Source: Firm-04 sp003446315 (lineage in GTDB: Bacteria > Bacillota > Clostridia > Oscillospirales > Ruminococcaceae). Taken from it: a stretch of 8,237 nucleotides of DNA. Location of the stretch: the NCBI GenBank assembly GCA_946530355.1, contig CAMNAB010000117.1, positions 1-8,237 on the forward strand, in the 5' to 3' direction. The notes beneath the pieces were generated by a model. It worked only from the letters and a program-made list of their open reading frames with translations, ran no database searches and had not been told where the DNA came from. The translations under genes and the position numbers were made by a program. Position 1 is the stretch's first letter. The number at the start of each line of letters is the position of its first letter. This document shows positions 1 to 6,919 of the stretch, in pieces.

Positions 1-54
1 GCACATGGGTTTGAATGGTGTAAATTGGGAGAAGTTATGCCCGCAAATTCTGAT

Positions 55-948
55 TTATGATGCATGCGGCTTTGCGGGAGGATCCTGCTTTTGCGCCTTT
101 GTCATCCCAAGCAGGAGGATGACCGCCAGCACGCCCATCGGGATGATACCTGTCATGCGCTGCATCGGTGTGAGTGATGCTGCAAACTTCTCCGGATCAC
201 CGACACCGCTGAGGAAAATATTGCCGATCGTGCCGACACCTGCGTTATTGCAGGCATGCAGAATCGCTGCGGGGAAGATCGAATTTGTCTTTTTCGTCAG
301 CCACATCAGGAAAACACCCATGACAACGCAGTTGATGCACATGGCGAGAATACCGGCATACGGATACCCCGCATAATCCTTGCCGAAGTTATGTCCTTCC
401 AGTGTCAGCGGTGCATGCCACACGCCCCAGAGCACACCGCCGATGAGCACCGTACCGGTCGTGCCGAGCAGCGGCTCCATCTTCTGATTCATATAGCCGC
501 GCCAGCCGTATTCCTCGCCGATGGTGTTCCATGCAAAGAGCGGGCCGGTTGCCAGAAGGATCAATGCCTGACCGATGAATTTCTCCCATGTGAAGCGCTC
601 TGCGATCTCGTTCCAGTCAAAATGTCCGTAGAGCGCCGTAAACATCAGCGATTCGCTTATGCCCTGTATGACCGGGAACAAGACTGCCAATGCGTAATAT
701 TTCAGATTGCCCTTGAAACGGAAATGCAGCAGAGGGTCGGAGAAGCCTTCCTTTGTGAGCTTTCTTGTCAGGAGATTGCCGAGCGCACAGGCATAGAGCA
801 GCGGGAGCGTCAGAAGCGTGAACGCACCGCCGAAATAGTTCTCATAGCCGAGTGTCCTGTTCAGGATGATCTCCGGAATCCATGCGATCCCGAACGCGAG
901 CAGCAGATAGATGACAAGCCGTTTTGCGTCCTGTTTCTTATTTTTCAA
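55..948 (-). CDS. CPBP (Abi) family intramembrane metalloprotease homologue, last gene of the ABC operon
   Basis: The 297-residue product is a polytopic membrane protein with about seven or eight hydrophobic segments (near 11-27, 42-60, 83-103, 125-142, 163-180, 197-217, 268-284). It carries the three CPBP motifs: EEYGWR at 145-150, WGVWH with H178, and AAILHACNN with H231. These are the glutamates and histidines proposed to bind metal in this family, whose members include Rce1-like prenyl-protein proteases and bacteriocin self-immunity proteins. The start codon is TTG at 948, chosen because AAAGGAG lies 9 bases upstream (958-964) and no in-frame ATG occurs before residue 102. It overlaps the end of the permease gene by 11 bases, so translation should be coupled. 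I infer a role in processing or resisting whatever the ABC transporter handles. The family call is firm; the substrate is unknown. Confidence 0.9.
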   Translation of the reverse strand: MKNKKQDAKRLVIYLLLAFGIAWIPEIILNRTLGYENYFGGAFTLLTLPLLYACALGNLLTRKLTKEGFSDPLLHFRFKGNLKYYALAVLFPVIQGISESLMFTALYGHFDWNEIAERFTWEKFIGQALILLATGPLFAWNTIGEEYGWRGYMNQKMEPLLGTTGTVLIGGVLWGVWHAPLTLEGHNFGKDYAGYPYAGILAMCINCVVMGVFLMWLTKKTNSIFPAAILHACNNAGVGTIGNIFLSGVGDPEKFAASLTPMQRMTGIIPMGVLAVILLLGMTKAQKQDPPAKPHAS

Positions 949-1717
949 ACTGCTCCACTCCTTTCAGATACAGCTTGCAGGAAATGCGGTAGGAAAGCAA
1001 GTATGCCCCCATTGCAAGCCACATGAAAATGCCGAGGATTAGGTATACCGTGTCAGTTGCTTTGCCTTCAACAACTTTCTGATAGAATTCCGCAGCGGCC
1101 AGAAACCAGTCACCGAGCTGCTCCGGCAGATCTCCGAAAAGCAGATAGATGCATGTGATCAGAACAGCGCCTGCAATGATACCGATTTTGACCTTTGCGC
1201 CTCTTGTCGTACCGAAGCGTACCGTAAACGGATAATCAACTGCACGAAAAAAAAGCTGGAAGAATACCATGACCGGCAGCACGCCGGAAAGTGAGAGGAT
1301 CTCTTCCATCGCCGTTCCGCGAATCAGATGATCCAGCATGATCAGCAGCATATCGGCGATCGTTGCACTGAACAGCGTAATGATGCTGATGAGAAAGCAG
1401 ACAACATATTTTGCATAGATGCTGCGGCGGATGCCGTCCGGCTGTGCTGCCGCGAAAAACCCCCATTTTTTGGATTCGTCAAGCTGATACAGTGATGACT
1501 GCATAAGGCCGGTTATAAAAAAGGCAAATACCGGCACGAGCGGCAGGATTCTGGAATCAAACAGCTCGGTCAGGCCGTCCCGGAAGCCGGCATCATTGAC
1601 ACCCGCATTTATCGGGATAAACACGAACAAAGTGGCAGTGATGAGGAACGGCATGCATGCGCAGAAAATCAGTGTGTTTTTGTGCTGCAAAAGCTCCTTA
1701 TAGAGAAATCCTTTCAT
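938..1717 (-). CDS. ABC-2 type transporter permease (second permease)
   Basis: The 259-residue membrane protein has about six hydrophobic segments (near 16-37, 56-76, 103-127, 143-161, 176-196 and 224-243). It begins with a short amphipathic stretch, MKGFLYKEL, typical of ABC-2 permeases. The cytoplasmic loop with LDESKKWGFFAAAQP at about 79-93 resembles the region in the ABC2_membrane_5 group, which includes PmtB-like subunits of peptide exporters. The ATG at 1717 overlaps the upstream permease stop in an ATGA junction (1714-1717), with a GAAGG ribosome site just upstream, so it is probably made in step with its partner. It would form the membrane channel with the other permease and be driven by the ATPase encoded upstream. 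The assignment rests on topology, operon position and this loop; the transported substrate cannot be read from the sequence. Confidence 0.82.
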   Translation of the reverse strand: MKGFLYKELLQHKNTLIFCACMPFLITATLFVFIPINAGVNDAGFRDGLTELFDSRILPLVPVFAFFITGLMQSSLYQLDESKKWGFFAAAQPDGIRRSIYAKYVVCFLISIITLFSATIADMLLIMLDHLIRGTAMEEILSLSGVLPVMVFFQLFFRAVDYPFTVRFGTTRGAKVKIGIIAGAVLITCIYLLFGDLPEQLGDWFLAAAEFYQKVVEGKATDTVYLILGIFMWLAMGAYLLSYRISCKLYLKGVEQFEK

Positions 1718-2604
1718 TTTGATGCCTTCTTTCCGAAGAAATGCAGTGATCCGGCTTCTTGTTTCTCAATCCGTTCGGCAGTTTCTGTTTCCGGATTCTT
1801 TGTTCTGCCGTTGTCAAAGGTTTTCATACAGTAGTAGTTGATCGCAATATCTGCAATATAGAGCACAATGATAATGACCAGCAGAACCGGAATCACAGTG
1901 TGTGCGTGCTTGTCATATTCGGATAGGATGATATTCAGATTCTGCTTCAGATCCGGTACACCGTCGTCCGGTTCAGGAAGCATCTGCTGAATCGGCTTTA
2001 TGAACCGTACAAGAGCAAGAAAGAGGATGATCCCGACTGCAATTGTTGATTTCGGCTGTGCAGCGATCGCCCGCTTGACTGTCCGTTCCCGCCGGATGAA
2101 AAAGGACATAGAACAGTCCAATATGACCGAATAGCAGATACCGAACAGCAGGATTGCCGCATAGATCGGCTGAAGCGGGTATCCGCTGACAGCACTGAAC
2201 AGCAGTGAGATCAGAACGCCGATCGCCAGACCGATCGCCAGCATACCGGTTTTTGCAAGGAAGCCTGCAAGGACACGTTCTTTCGGAGAGACCGGAAGTG
2301 TATAGGAATACCGCAGCCAGTTTGACCGGATATCCTTGATATGGCCGCGCCAGTCAAGCGTGAACAGTCCGCATACGCTGATACTGATGAGCGTTGTGCC
2401 GAGAAAGCTGAGATAATATCTCAGCTCGAAGGCGGAATCGTCATCTCCTTCAAATACCTTTGCCAGATTGCCGAAACGCAGACTCAGCAAAAGCAGAAGA
2501 AAGATACCGGACAGAATGCCCAGAACCGCTGCCTGTCCGCGCAGTTCCGGTACATGATTGCGCATTTCCCGAAAGACCAGTGATCTGATCTTAGCAGTTT
2601 TCAT
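1714..2604 (-). CDS. ABC-2 type transporter permease (first permease)
   Basis: The 296-residue membrane protein has six likely transmembrane segments (about 25-42, 63-83, 112-137, 146-165, 187-201, 236-258). Its N-terminal cytoplasmic helix, IRSLVFREMR, and a long loop with YTLPVSPKERVLAGFLAKTG at about 101-120 match the usual layout of ABC-2 permeases, where the loop docks on the ATPase. A charged C-terminal tail of about 36 residues lies in the cytoplasm. I start it at the ATG at 2604 rather than the in-frame GTG at 2613. GGAAGGAG directly abuts the GTG but sits 8 bases before the ATG, and the ATG forms an ATGA overlap with the ATPase stop (2601-2604). A hydrophilic, acidic stretch at about 209-232 sits before the last membrane segment. 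No close named homologue is recognised; the permease role follows from topology and context. Confidence 0.83.
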   Translation of the reverse strand: MKTAKIRSLVFREMRNHVPELRGQAAVLGILSGIFLLLLLSLRFGNLAKVFEGDDDSAFELRYYLSFLGTTLISISVCGLFTLDWRGHIKDIRSNWLRYSYTLPVSPKERVLAGFLAKTGMLAIGLAIGVLISLLFSAVSGYPLQPIYAAILLFGICYSVILDCSMSFFIRRERTVKRAIAAQPKSTIAVGIILFLALVRFIKPIQQMLPEPDDGVPDLKQNLNIILSEYDKHAHTVIPVLLVIIIVLYIADIAINYYCMKTFDNGRTKNPETETAERIEKQEAGSLHFFGKKASK

Positions 2605-3485
2605 GATGTCCACTCCTTCCTGCCTGTGTTATGGACATAGTAGACCATGATATCATCGAGTGTGCAGGGGTCGAGCACAATGCCGCTGTATTTGCGTGCT
2701 GCGGCTGCGCGGTCGGCGACCATTGCTTCCGCGCCGAAATCGGTCAGCCTTGCGCTGATGATATCTTCCGGATCAATATTCCTGTAATCTGCTTTGGAGC
2801 ATTTGAGAATGCCGTGCGATTCCAGCACATCGTCTTTATAGCCGGAGATCAGGATCTTGCCCCTGTCGATAAACGTCACGCTGTCCGCGATCTTTTCGAG
2901 ATCGGAAGTGATGTGGGAGCTCATAAAAATGCTGTGGTTTTCGTCCTGCAAATATTCCAGAAAAATATCGAGGATCTCATTGCGCACGACCGGATCAAGT
3001 CCGGTTGTCGCCTCATCCATGATGAGCAGTTCCGCGTCATGGGAGAGCGCACAGGCGATTTGCAGCTTCATTTTCATGCCTTTGGAAAACTGTCCGAGTT
3101 TCTTTTTCTGCGGGAGCTGAAAACGGTCGAGATACTGCTGATAGACCGCATTGTCCCACTTGGGGAAAAGTCCGGAAAAGATTTTTGCAAGGTCGCCGGC
3201 CTTATAGAAATCGTGGAACGGCATCTCGTCAAAAACAACGGCAATGCGTTCTTTGATTGCCTGTTCCTGTTTGAGATGATCCATACCGAGCATGGAGATG
3301 CTGCCGGAGTCAATCCGGATGAGATTGAGCATGCTGCGGATGGTTGTGGTTTTGCCCGCGCCGTTCTGACCGATAAAGCCCATGATGCTGCCGCGCGGCA
3401 CATTGAAGCTGACGTGATCGAGTGTGAACCCGTCATATTTCTTTGTCACGTCCTTGATTTCGATGGCATTTGTATATTCGTTCAT
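2601..3485 (-). CDS. ABC transporter ATP-binding protein (YtrB/PmtA-like)
   Basis: The 294-residue nucleotide-binding subunit powers the two permeases encoded downstream. Visible motifs are Walker A GQNGAGKTT (39-47), the signature FSKGMKMKL (133-141), Walker B with D-loop LLIMDEATTGLDP (153-165) and the switch histidine H191 in SSHITSD. The signature is a divergent LSGGQ, common in this exporter subgroup. Where a Q-loop glutamine is expected the protein reads AVVFDEMPF (82-90). About 70 residues after the core form a C-terminal extension. The frame is open further upstream, but the ATG at 3485 is the real start: GGAGG lies just before it inside the end of the regulator gene, the protein begins at the canonical beta-strand, and the upstream frame only shadows the regulator. 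One base separates it from the regulator stop, and it overlaps the first permease gene by 4 bases. Confidence 0.95.
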   Translation of the reverse strand: MNEYTNAIEIKDVTKKYDGFTLDHVSFNVPRGSIMGFIGQNGAGKTTTIRSMLNLIRIDSGSISMLGMDHLKQEQAIKERIAVVFDEMPFHDFYKAGDLAKIFSGLFPKWDNAVYQQYLDRFQLPQKKKLGQFSKGMKMKLQIACALSHDAELLIMDEATTGLDPVVRNEILDIFLEYLQDENHSIFMSSHITSDLEKIADSVTFIDRGKILISGYKDDVLESHGILKCSKADYRNIDPEDIISARLTDFGAEAMVADRAAAARKYSGIVLDPCTLDDIMVYYVHNTGRKEWTS

Positions 3486-3486
3486 G

Positions 3487-3861
3487 TTAATTGCCTCCGT
3501 ATACAATTTCGAGAATCTCCTGCAATTCCGAAAGCGGAATGCCGCATTTTCTCGCTTTATCGCCCGCTTCCGTAAGCAGCGCTTCGATGGCTTTGAGCTG
3601 CTCCTCACGATAAAGCTCCTGATTCTGCGCCTTGACAAAGCTGCCCTTTCCGGTATAAGATTCAATGAAACCGTCCCGTTCGAGTTCTTCATAGGCACGT
3701 TTTGTGGTGATGACGCTGATGCGGAGCTGCATGGCAAGATTGCGCATGGAAGGGAGCGCATCGCCCTCTTTGAGCTGACCTTCTAAGATCATGGTTTTGA
3801 TCTGGGTGACGATCTGGTTATAGATCGGTTCACCCGATGCGTTGCTGATGATAATATCCAT
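3487..3861 (-). CDS. GntR family transcriptional regulator, YtrA subfamily
   Basis: The 124-residue DNA-binding protein has a typical GntR winged helix at about residues 10-77: the entry helix PIYNQIVTQIKTMI, the helix-turn-helix LPSMRNLAMQLRIS followed by the recognition helix TTKRAYEELERDG, and the wing TGKGSFV. Only about 47 residues follow, which fits the short YtrA type that lacks a large ligand-binding domain and usually represses a neighbouring ABC transporter operon. It is the first gene of the operon. The ATG at 3861 is preceded by GGAG at 3872-3875, 10 bases away. Its stop is one base from the ATPase start. It very likely binds the palindrome over its own promoter (3931-3957), which would make the operon autoregulated. 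The inducer is unknown; for related systems it is a cell-envelope-active compound or peptide. Confidence 0.93.
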   Translation of the reverse strand: MDIIISNASGEPIYNQIVTQIKTMILEGQLKEGDALPSMRNLAMQLRISVITTKRAYEELERDGFIESYTGKGSFVKAQNQELYREEQLKAIEALLTEAGDKARKCGIPLSELQEILEIVYGGN

Positions 3862-3864
3862 GTT

Positions 3865-3883
3865 GTGTACACTCCATATATGG
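3865..3883 (-). promoter_or_regulatory. Ribosome binding site of the regulator gene set between two short palindromes
   Basis: The GGAG element (3872-3875) before the regulator ATG overlaps the two perfect palindromes GTGTACAC (3865-3872) and CCATATATGG (3874-3883). Together with a 7-base inverted repeat upstream in the leader (3902-3908 with 3919-3925), this could give a structured 5' leader or a second protein binding site close to the start codon. The palindromes are plain in the sequence; a function is not shown. Confidence 0.4.
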
Positions 3884-3918
3884 TTGATTTGCGGAAAGCA
3901 GATACACAGTGTCCGGAT

Positions 3919-3974
3919 TGTGTATATGCCTAATGTGTATATTCGATATATACATTATACCACCGTATATACAT
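3919..3974. promoter_or_regulatory. Probable GntR operator: 12-3-12 palindrome with extra half-sites
   Basis: The core at 3931-3957 has the arms TAATGTGTATAT and ATATATACATTA around a 3-base centre, matching at 11 of 12 positions. It covers the -10 box and the expected start point of the operon promoter. Related half-sites flank it: GTATATACAT at 3965-3974 inside the promoter spacer, and TGTGTATAT at 3919-3927, which repeats the left arm (3934-3942) 15 bases further on. The layout suggests binding by two or more dimers of the GntR protein. The site is seen in the sequence; the protein that binds it is inferred. Confidence 0.7.
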
Positions 3975-3982
3975 TTTGTCAA
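3954..3982 (-). promoter_or_regulatory. Consensus sigma-A promoter of the regulator-ABC-CPBP operon
   Basis: Read on the minus strand, TTGACA (3982-3977) is followed by 17 bases and then TATAAT (3959-3954). Both boxes and the spacing match the housekeeping consensus exactly. Transcription should start near 3947, giving a leader of about 85 bases before the regulator ATG. A promoter this strong would normally need a repressor, in line with the palindrome that covers its -10 box. Confidence 0.88.
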
Positions 3983-4074
3983 TACCCTATGCACATTTTC
4001 TGTAAATCTTTTTTTGAAAGCCAGGTTTTGTGCGAAAACATGATAATCCATCATACAAACAGCACAAATTTGCA

Positions 4075-4103
4075 TTGACTATGCGTAAAAAAGAGACTAT
4101 ACT
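4075..4103 (+). promoter_or_regulatory. Sigma-A type promoter of the dockerin protein gene
   Basis: TTGACT (4075-4080), a 17-base spacer and TATACT (4098-4103) differ from consensus by one base in each box. Transcription should begin near 4110, about 43 bases before the ATG. It diverges from the operon promoter, with about 92 bases between the two -35 boxes, so the two transcription units are driven separately. Confidence 0.82.
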
Positions 4104-4114
4104 GAACATATAGA

Positions 4115-4131
4115 TTTGCGAAAAACGCAAA
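4115..4131 (+). promoter_or_regulatory. Palindrome in the 5' leader (operator or mRNA hairpin)
   Basis: TTTGCG, five A residues and CGCAAA form a perfect 6-base-pair inverted repeat just after the expected transcription start and ahead of the ribosome site GGGAGG (4139-4144). It could be a stabilising hairpin at the 5' end of the message or a repressor operator. The motif TGCGAAAA also occurs at 4031-4038, upstream of the promoter. Neither role can be decided from sequence. Confidence 0.4.
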
Positions 4132-4152
4132 CGTCTTTGGGAGGAAAGCAAT

Positions 4153-6867
4153 ATGAAAAAGAAAACCAGAAGATGGGCAGCGGCAGTCTGTGCATGGACT
4201 GTCACCGCCGCAGGCATGTCTGCCGTGCAAATGCCGCAAACGGTTTTTGCCGCAGAAAGTTACCGGACGCGGGACCCGTTTTACAATTTCAACAGCGGAT
4301 ACCACTATTACACTTCGGAGCATTTCCAGTTTATCTGGGGCAACAGCGGGGATGCATCGCGTGTGACGACTGATTTTCTGCGCAAAAATGCAGAGAATCT
4401 GGAGCGCTGCTGGGATATTTATGTCAATCAGCTTGGCATGAACGAATGCGCGGAATCGGTCGAAGCATATTTGCGGGACGGAAACAAGTATAAGCTGAAT
4501 ATTTATCTTTCCGGCACGGGGCTTGCAGACCGGCAGGATGACTGGGCATATATGTCCTATGACAATCAGGGATTTCCGTTTTTGTTCTGCTGTGTTGATG
4601 CAATGCAGACCGATCCTGCATCATGGGTCATGCCGCACGAATTCGGGCATGCGATCACAGCGCATCAGCTTGGCTGGAACCGGAACAAATATTCCAACAC
4701 ATGGTGGGAAGCACTCGGCAACTGGTTCCGGGAGCAGTGGATCTATAACGTTGCACCGGAATACGGCTGGGAAAATGACGAACAGCATGGTTTCGGCACG
4801 GATTTTTTTGAGACTTATCTGAAAAACCTGTGCTTCACATCTCCGTTCGGACGGGATTATTATGCGGCATGGGTGCTGATGCAGTATCTGACGGAGAATC
4901 CGGATCATCTGGAAGGTTACGGTGCAAATTTTGTCCGGACGATGCTGCAAGAGGGCAAGGATGACGAATATCCGCTGCTTATGATTGACCGGCTTGCACC
5001 GGCAGATATCAAGGAAACCCTCGGACATTATGCGAAGCGGATGGCAACGCTGGATTTCGGGCAGCAGACTGCATACCGCAAGCGTCTGGATCTGCTGCTG
5101 CGGCAGGGCGCATGGAACTGGCAGCAGATCTATACCATGCCGGATCAGATCGACGGAACAGCGCAATCATTTGCAGTTCCGACGGAACGCGCACCGCAGG
5201 CATCCGGCTTGAATATTGTTCCGCTGGAGATCAAGGGTGACCGGATCACCGTCACATTAGAGGGCAGATCCCCGCTTGCAGGCGCAGATTGGCGCGGCTG
5301 TATTGTCATAGAGGATGCAGCCGGAAAATCGCATTATTCGGAGCTGATCGCAAACGGAGAAACGGGTTCACTGGATGTACCTGCGGGTGCAGTTTCCGCA
5401 TATCTGACGGTGATCGCAACACCGGATGCATCGCTTTACTGCCCGTCCGGACTGCATTGGCATAATGATTCGGATGAATTCGGCGAAACGCGGCAGCCGT
5501 TTTTCAGCAAGCATCGTTATCCGTATATATTTACATTGGAAGGTGCCGGCATCCAGACCAGACCGCTGAACGGCATCCGCGGTCATCAGCACCCGAACGG
5601 CGGCGGCTTTGTCGCAGATACCGCACATGTGGATGATTCGGTTTATGTCGGGGAACACGCAGCGGTCATCGGTTATGCGAATGTGACCGGAAATGTTGTG
5701 ATAGACGGCTATGCAATGGTGGCAGAAAATGCAAAAATCTCCGGCAATGTATATGTCGGAGACTGTGCCATGATTATGGGAAGCGCCAAGGCATCCGGGA
5801 ATGCAAAAATACTGGAAAGTGCGTGCATCTGGGGCAATTATACGGTGCAGGATTCGGCTGTTGTCAAGGGTGATGCGTTCTGCATGGCAAACGGCACGGC
5901 AAAGGGCAATGCCATTCTGGACGGCGATTATTATGATGACGGCGGAAACACTGCGCAAAAGGGCGTATGCTGCGGCTGGTACGGCACACAGACCTATCTG
6001 GATGCGCGTCCGGATATCGGCGTGCAGTATATGAATTATAGCTTTGATACGGACAGTGTGCAGGTGATCGCGGATGCAGCGACCGGCACATATGCGCTCC
6101 CGATCGGCGCGGCATGGGAAGCAGAGCGCACGGGTGCACAGGGTGTCATGACGCTGGACGGCAAGGATGACTATATTGATATTGACAGCAGCTTCTGCGA
6201 TTTCACGCAGCCAACGGAATATCAGTTTGCGGCATTATGGCGCGGCGGCGCAGCCGAACAGAAGCTGTTTTATGCCGGTGATGCAGAGAATTATATGTAT
6301 TTCACGCCGGAGAATGCAAACGGGCATGCTGCCTTTGTGATGCACGGTGCACAGGGGACAGTCACCGCAGAGCTGGATGCACCGCTGACTGCCGGTGCAT
6401 GGTCGGTCATTCGGCTGCAAATCGGAACGGATAACGTGACAGTGCAGGTCGGGGATACGACGGTTCAGGCGGCGCTGCCCGCAGGGATGACGGTCAAACA
6501 TACAGCCGGCGCATCGGACGGCATCAGTGTGATCGGCAGGGGCATGCAAGGGGAATATTTTAACGGCTCACTGGATTTTGTGCGTGTTTACAGCGATTTC
6601 ACGGAAGCGCCGCAGGAAACTTATACAGAAACAGAAGCGGTGAAACCGCCGGAGCAGCCTGCCGGACTGCGCGGTGATGTCAATTGCGATGATGCGGTGG
6701 ATGTGGCAGATGCGGTTTTGCTTGCCCGTGCACTTGCAGAGGATTCAGAGGCGGTGATTACGGTGCAGGGCATGCAAAATGCGGACTGCAACCGCAACGG
6801 CAATCCGGACACAAATGATGTGACACTGATCTTGAAATATGTTGCGCTTATGATCCCGGAATTGTAA
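4153..6867 (+). CDS. Secreted dockerin protein with Svx/AvrXca-like (DUF6055-type) metallopeptidase domain
   Basis: The 904-residue protein has a basic, hydrophobic signal peptide (1-33, likely cut at VFA-AE). A Svx/AvrXca-like domain (about 40-330) carries HEFGH at 162-166 and a possible third zinc ligand E186 in WWEALGNW, a gluzincin-like pattern. A beta-rich region (about 355-465) follows, then a left-handed beta-helix of hexapeptide repeats (about 487-592), a LamG-like lectin fold (about 660-815) and a TE/P-rich linker. The type I dockerin (838-904) has two complete calcium loops: D842, N844, D846, D850, D853 and D878, N880, N882, D886, D889. The ATG has GGGAGG 8 bases upstream. It is probably exported and mounted on a scaffoldin, where it could cut protein or cell-wall material. 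Peptidase activity is inferred; Svx and AvrXca are plant-pathogen effectors of unproven chemistry. Confidence 0.88.
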   Translation: MKKKTRRWAAAVCAWTVTAAGMSAVQMPQTVFAAESYRTRDPFYNFNSGYHYYTSEHFQFIWGNSGDASRVTTDFLRKNAENLERCWDIYVNQLGMNECAESVEAYLRDGNKYKLNIYLSGTGLADRQDDWAYMSYDNQGFPFLFCCVDAMQTDPASWVMPHEFGHAITAHQLGWNRNKYSNTWWEALGNWFREQWIYNVAPEYGWENDEQHGFGTDFFETYLKNLCFTSPFGRDYYAAWVLMQYLTENPDHLEGYGANFVRTMLQEGKDDEYPLLMIDRLAPADIKETLGHYAKRMATLDFGQQTAYRKRLDLLLRQGAWNWQQIYTMPDQIDGTAQSFAVPTERAPQASGLNIVPLEIKGDRITVTLEGRSPLAGADWRGCIVIEDAAGKSHYSELIANGETGSLDVPAGAVSAYLTVIATPDASLYCPSGLHWHNDSDEFGETRQPFFSKHRYPYIFTLEGAGIQTRPLNGIRGHQHPNGGGFVADTAHVDDSVYVGEHAAVIGYANVTGNVVIDGYAMVAENAKISGNVYVGDCAMIMGSAKASGNAKILESACIWGNYTVQDSAVVKGDAFCMANGTAKGNAILDGDYYDDGGNTAQKGVCCGWYGTQTYLDARPDIGVQYMNYSFDTDSVQVIADAATGTYALPIGAAWEAERTGAQGVMTLDGKDDYIDIDSSFCDFTQPTEYQFAALWRGGAAEQKLFYAGDAENYMYFTPENANGHAAFVMHGAQGTVTAELDAPLTAGAWSVIRLQIGTDNVTVQVGDTTVQAALPAGMTVKHTAGASDGISVIGRGMQGEYFNGSLDFVRVYSDFTEAPQETYTETEAVKPPEQPAGLRGDVNCDDAVDVADAVLLARALAEDSEAVITVQGMQNADCNRNGNPDTNDVTLILKYVALMIPEL

Positions 6868-6919
6868 TCTTGATATTTGGTTGCGTGTGCACGAAACTAT
6901 CGCAAATACGATGATAATG

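Noticed and set aside
37..60. Short plus-strand frame after GGGAGAAG at the left edge
   Set aside because: It encodes only seven residues before a stop and overlaps the end of the CPBP gene.
256..1026. Long plus-strand open frame opposite the CPBP gene
   Set aside because: Its translation is Cys-, Arg- and Gln-rich with no membrane or domain pattern, while the minus-strand frame has clear CPBP motifs and ribosome sites.
2605..2613. GTG at 2613 as the start of the first permease
   Set aside because: The ribosome site directly abuts this codon, which leaves no spacing. The ATG at 2604 is well spaced and forms the usual ATGA overlap.
2631..3575. 314-codon plus-strand open frame opposite the ATPase gene
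   Set aside because: It is the antisense shadow of a gene with intact Walker A, Walker B and signature motifs, and its own translation has no recognisable features.
3486..3761. N-terminal extension of the ATPase by 92 residues
   Set aside because: The extension lies wholly inside the regulator gene in another frame. GGAGG before the ATG at 3485 and the start of the canonical ABC fold there define the real start.
3919..3974. CRISPR-like array suggested by repeated TGTATAT motifs
   Set aside because: The units are about 9-10 bases with irregular short spacing and inverted orientation, which fits an operator and not repeats with spacers.
5611..5928. Possible DNA tandem repeat in the beta-helix region
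   Set aside because: The six-residue rhythm exists only at the protein level; the 18-base units differ too much to be a DNA repeat.
5368..5958. Minus-strand frame of 196 codons within the dockerin protein gene
   Set aside because: It overlaps the beta-helix coding region, and its length follows from the repetitive codon pattern on the plus strand. It has no domain signs.
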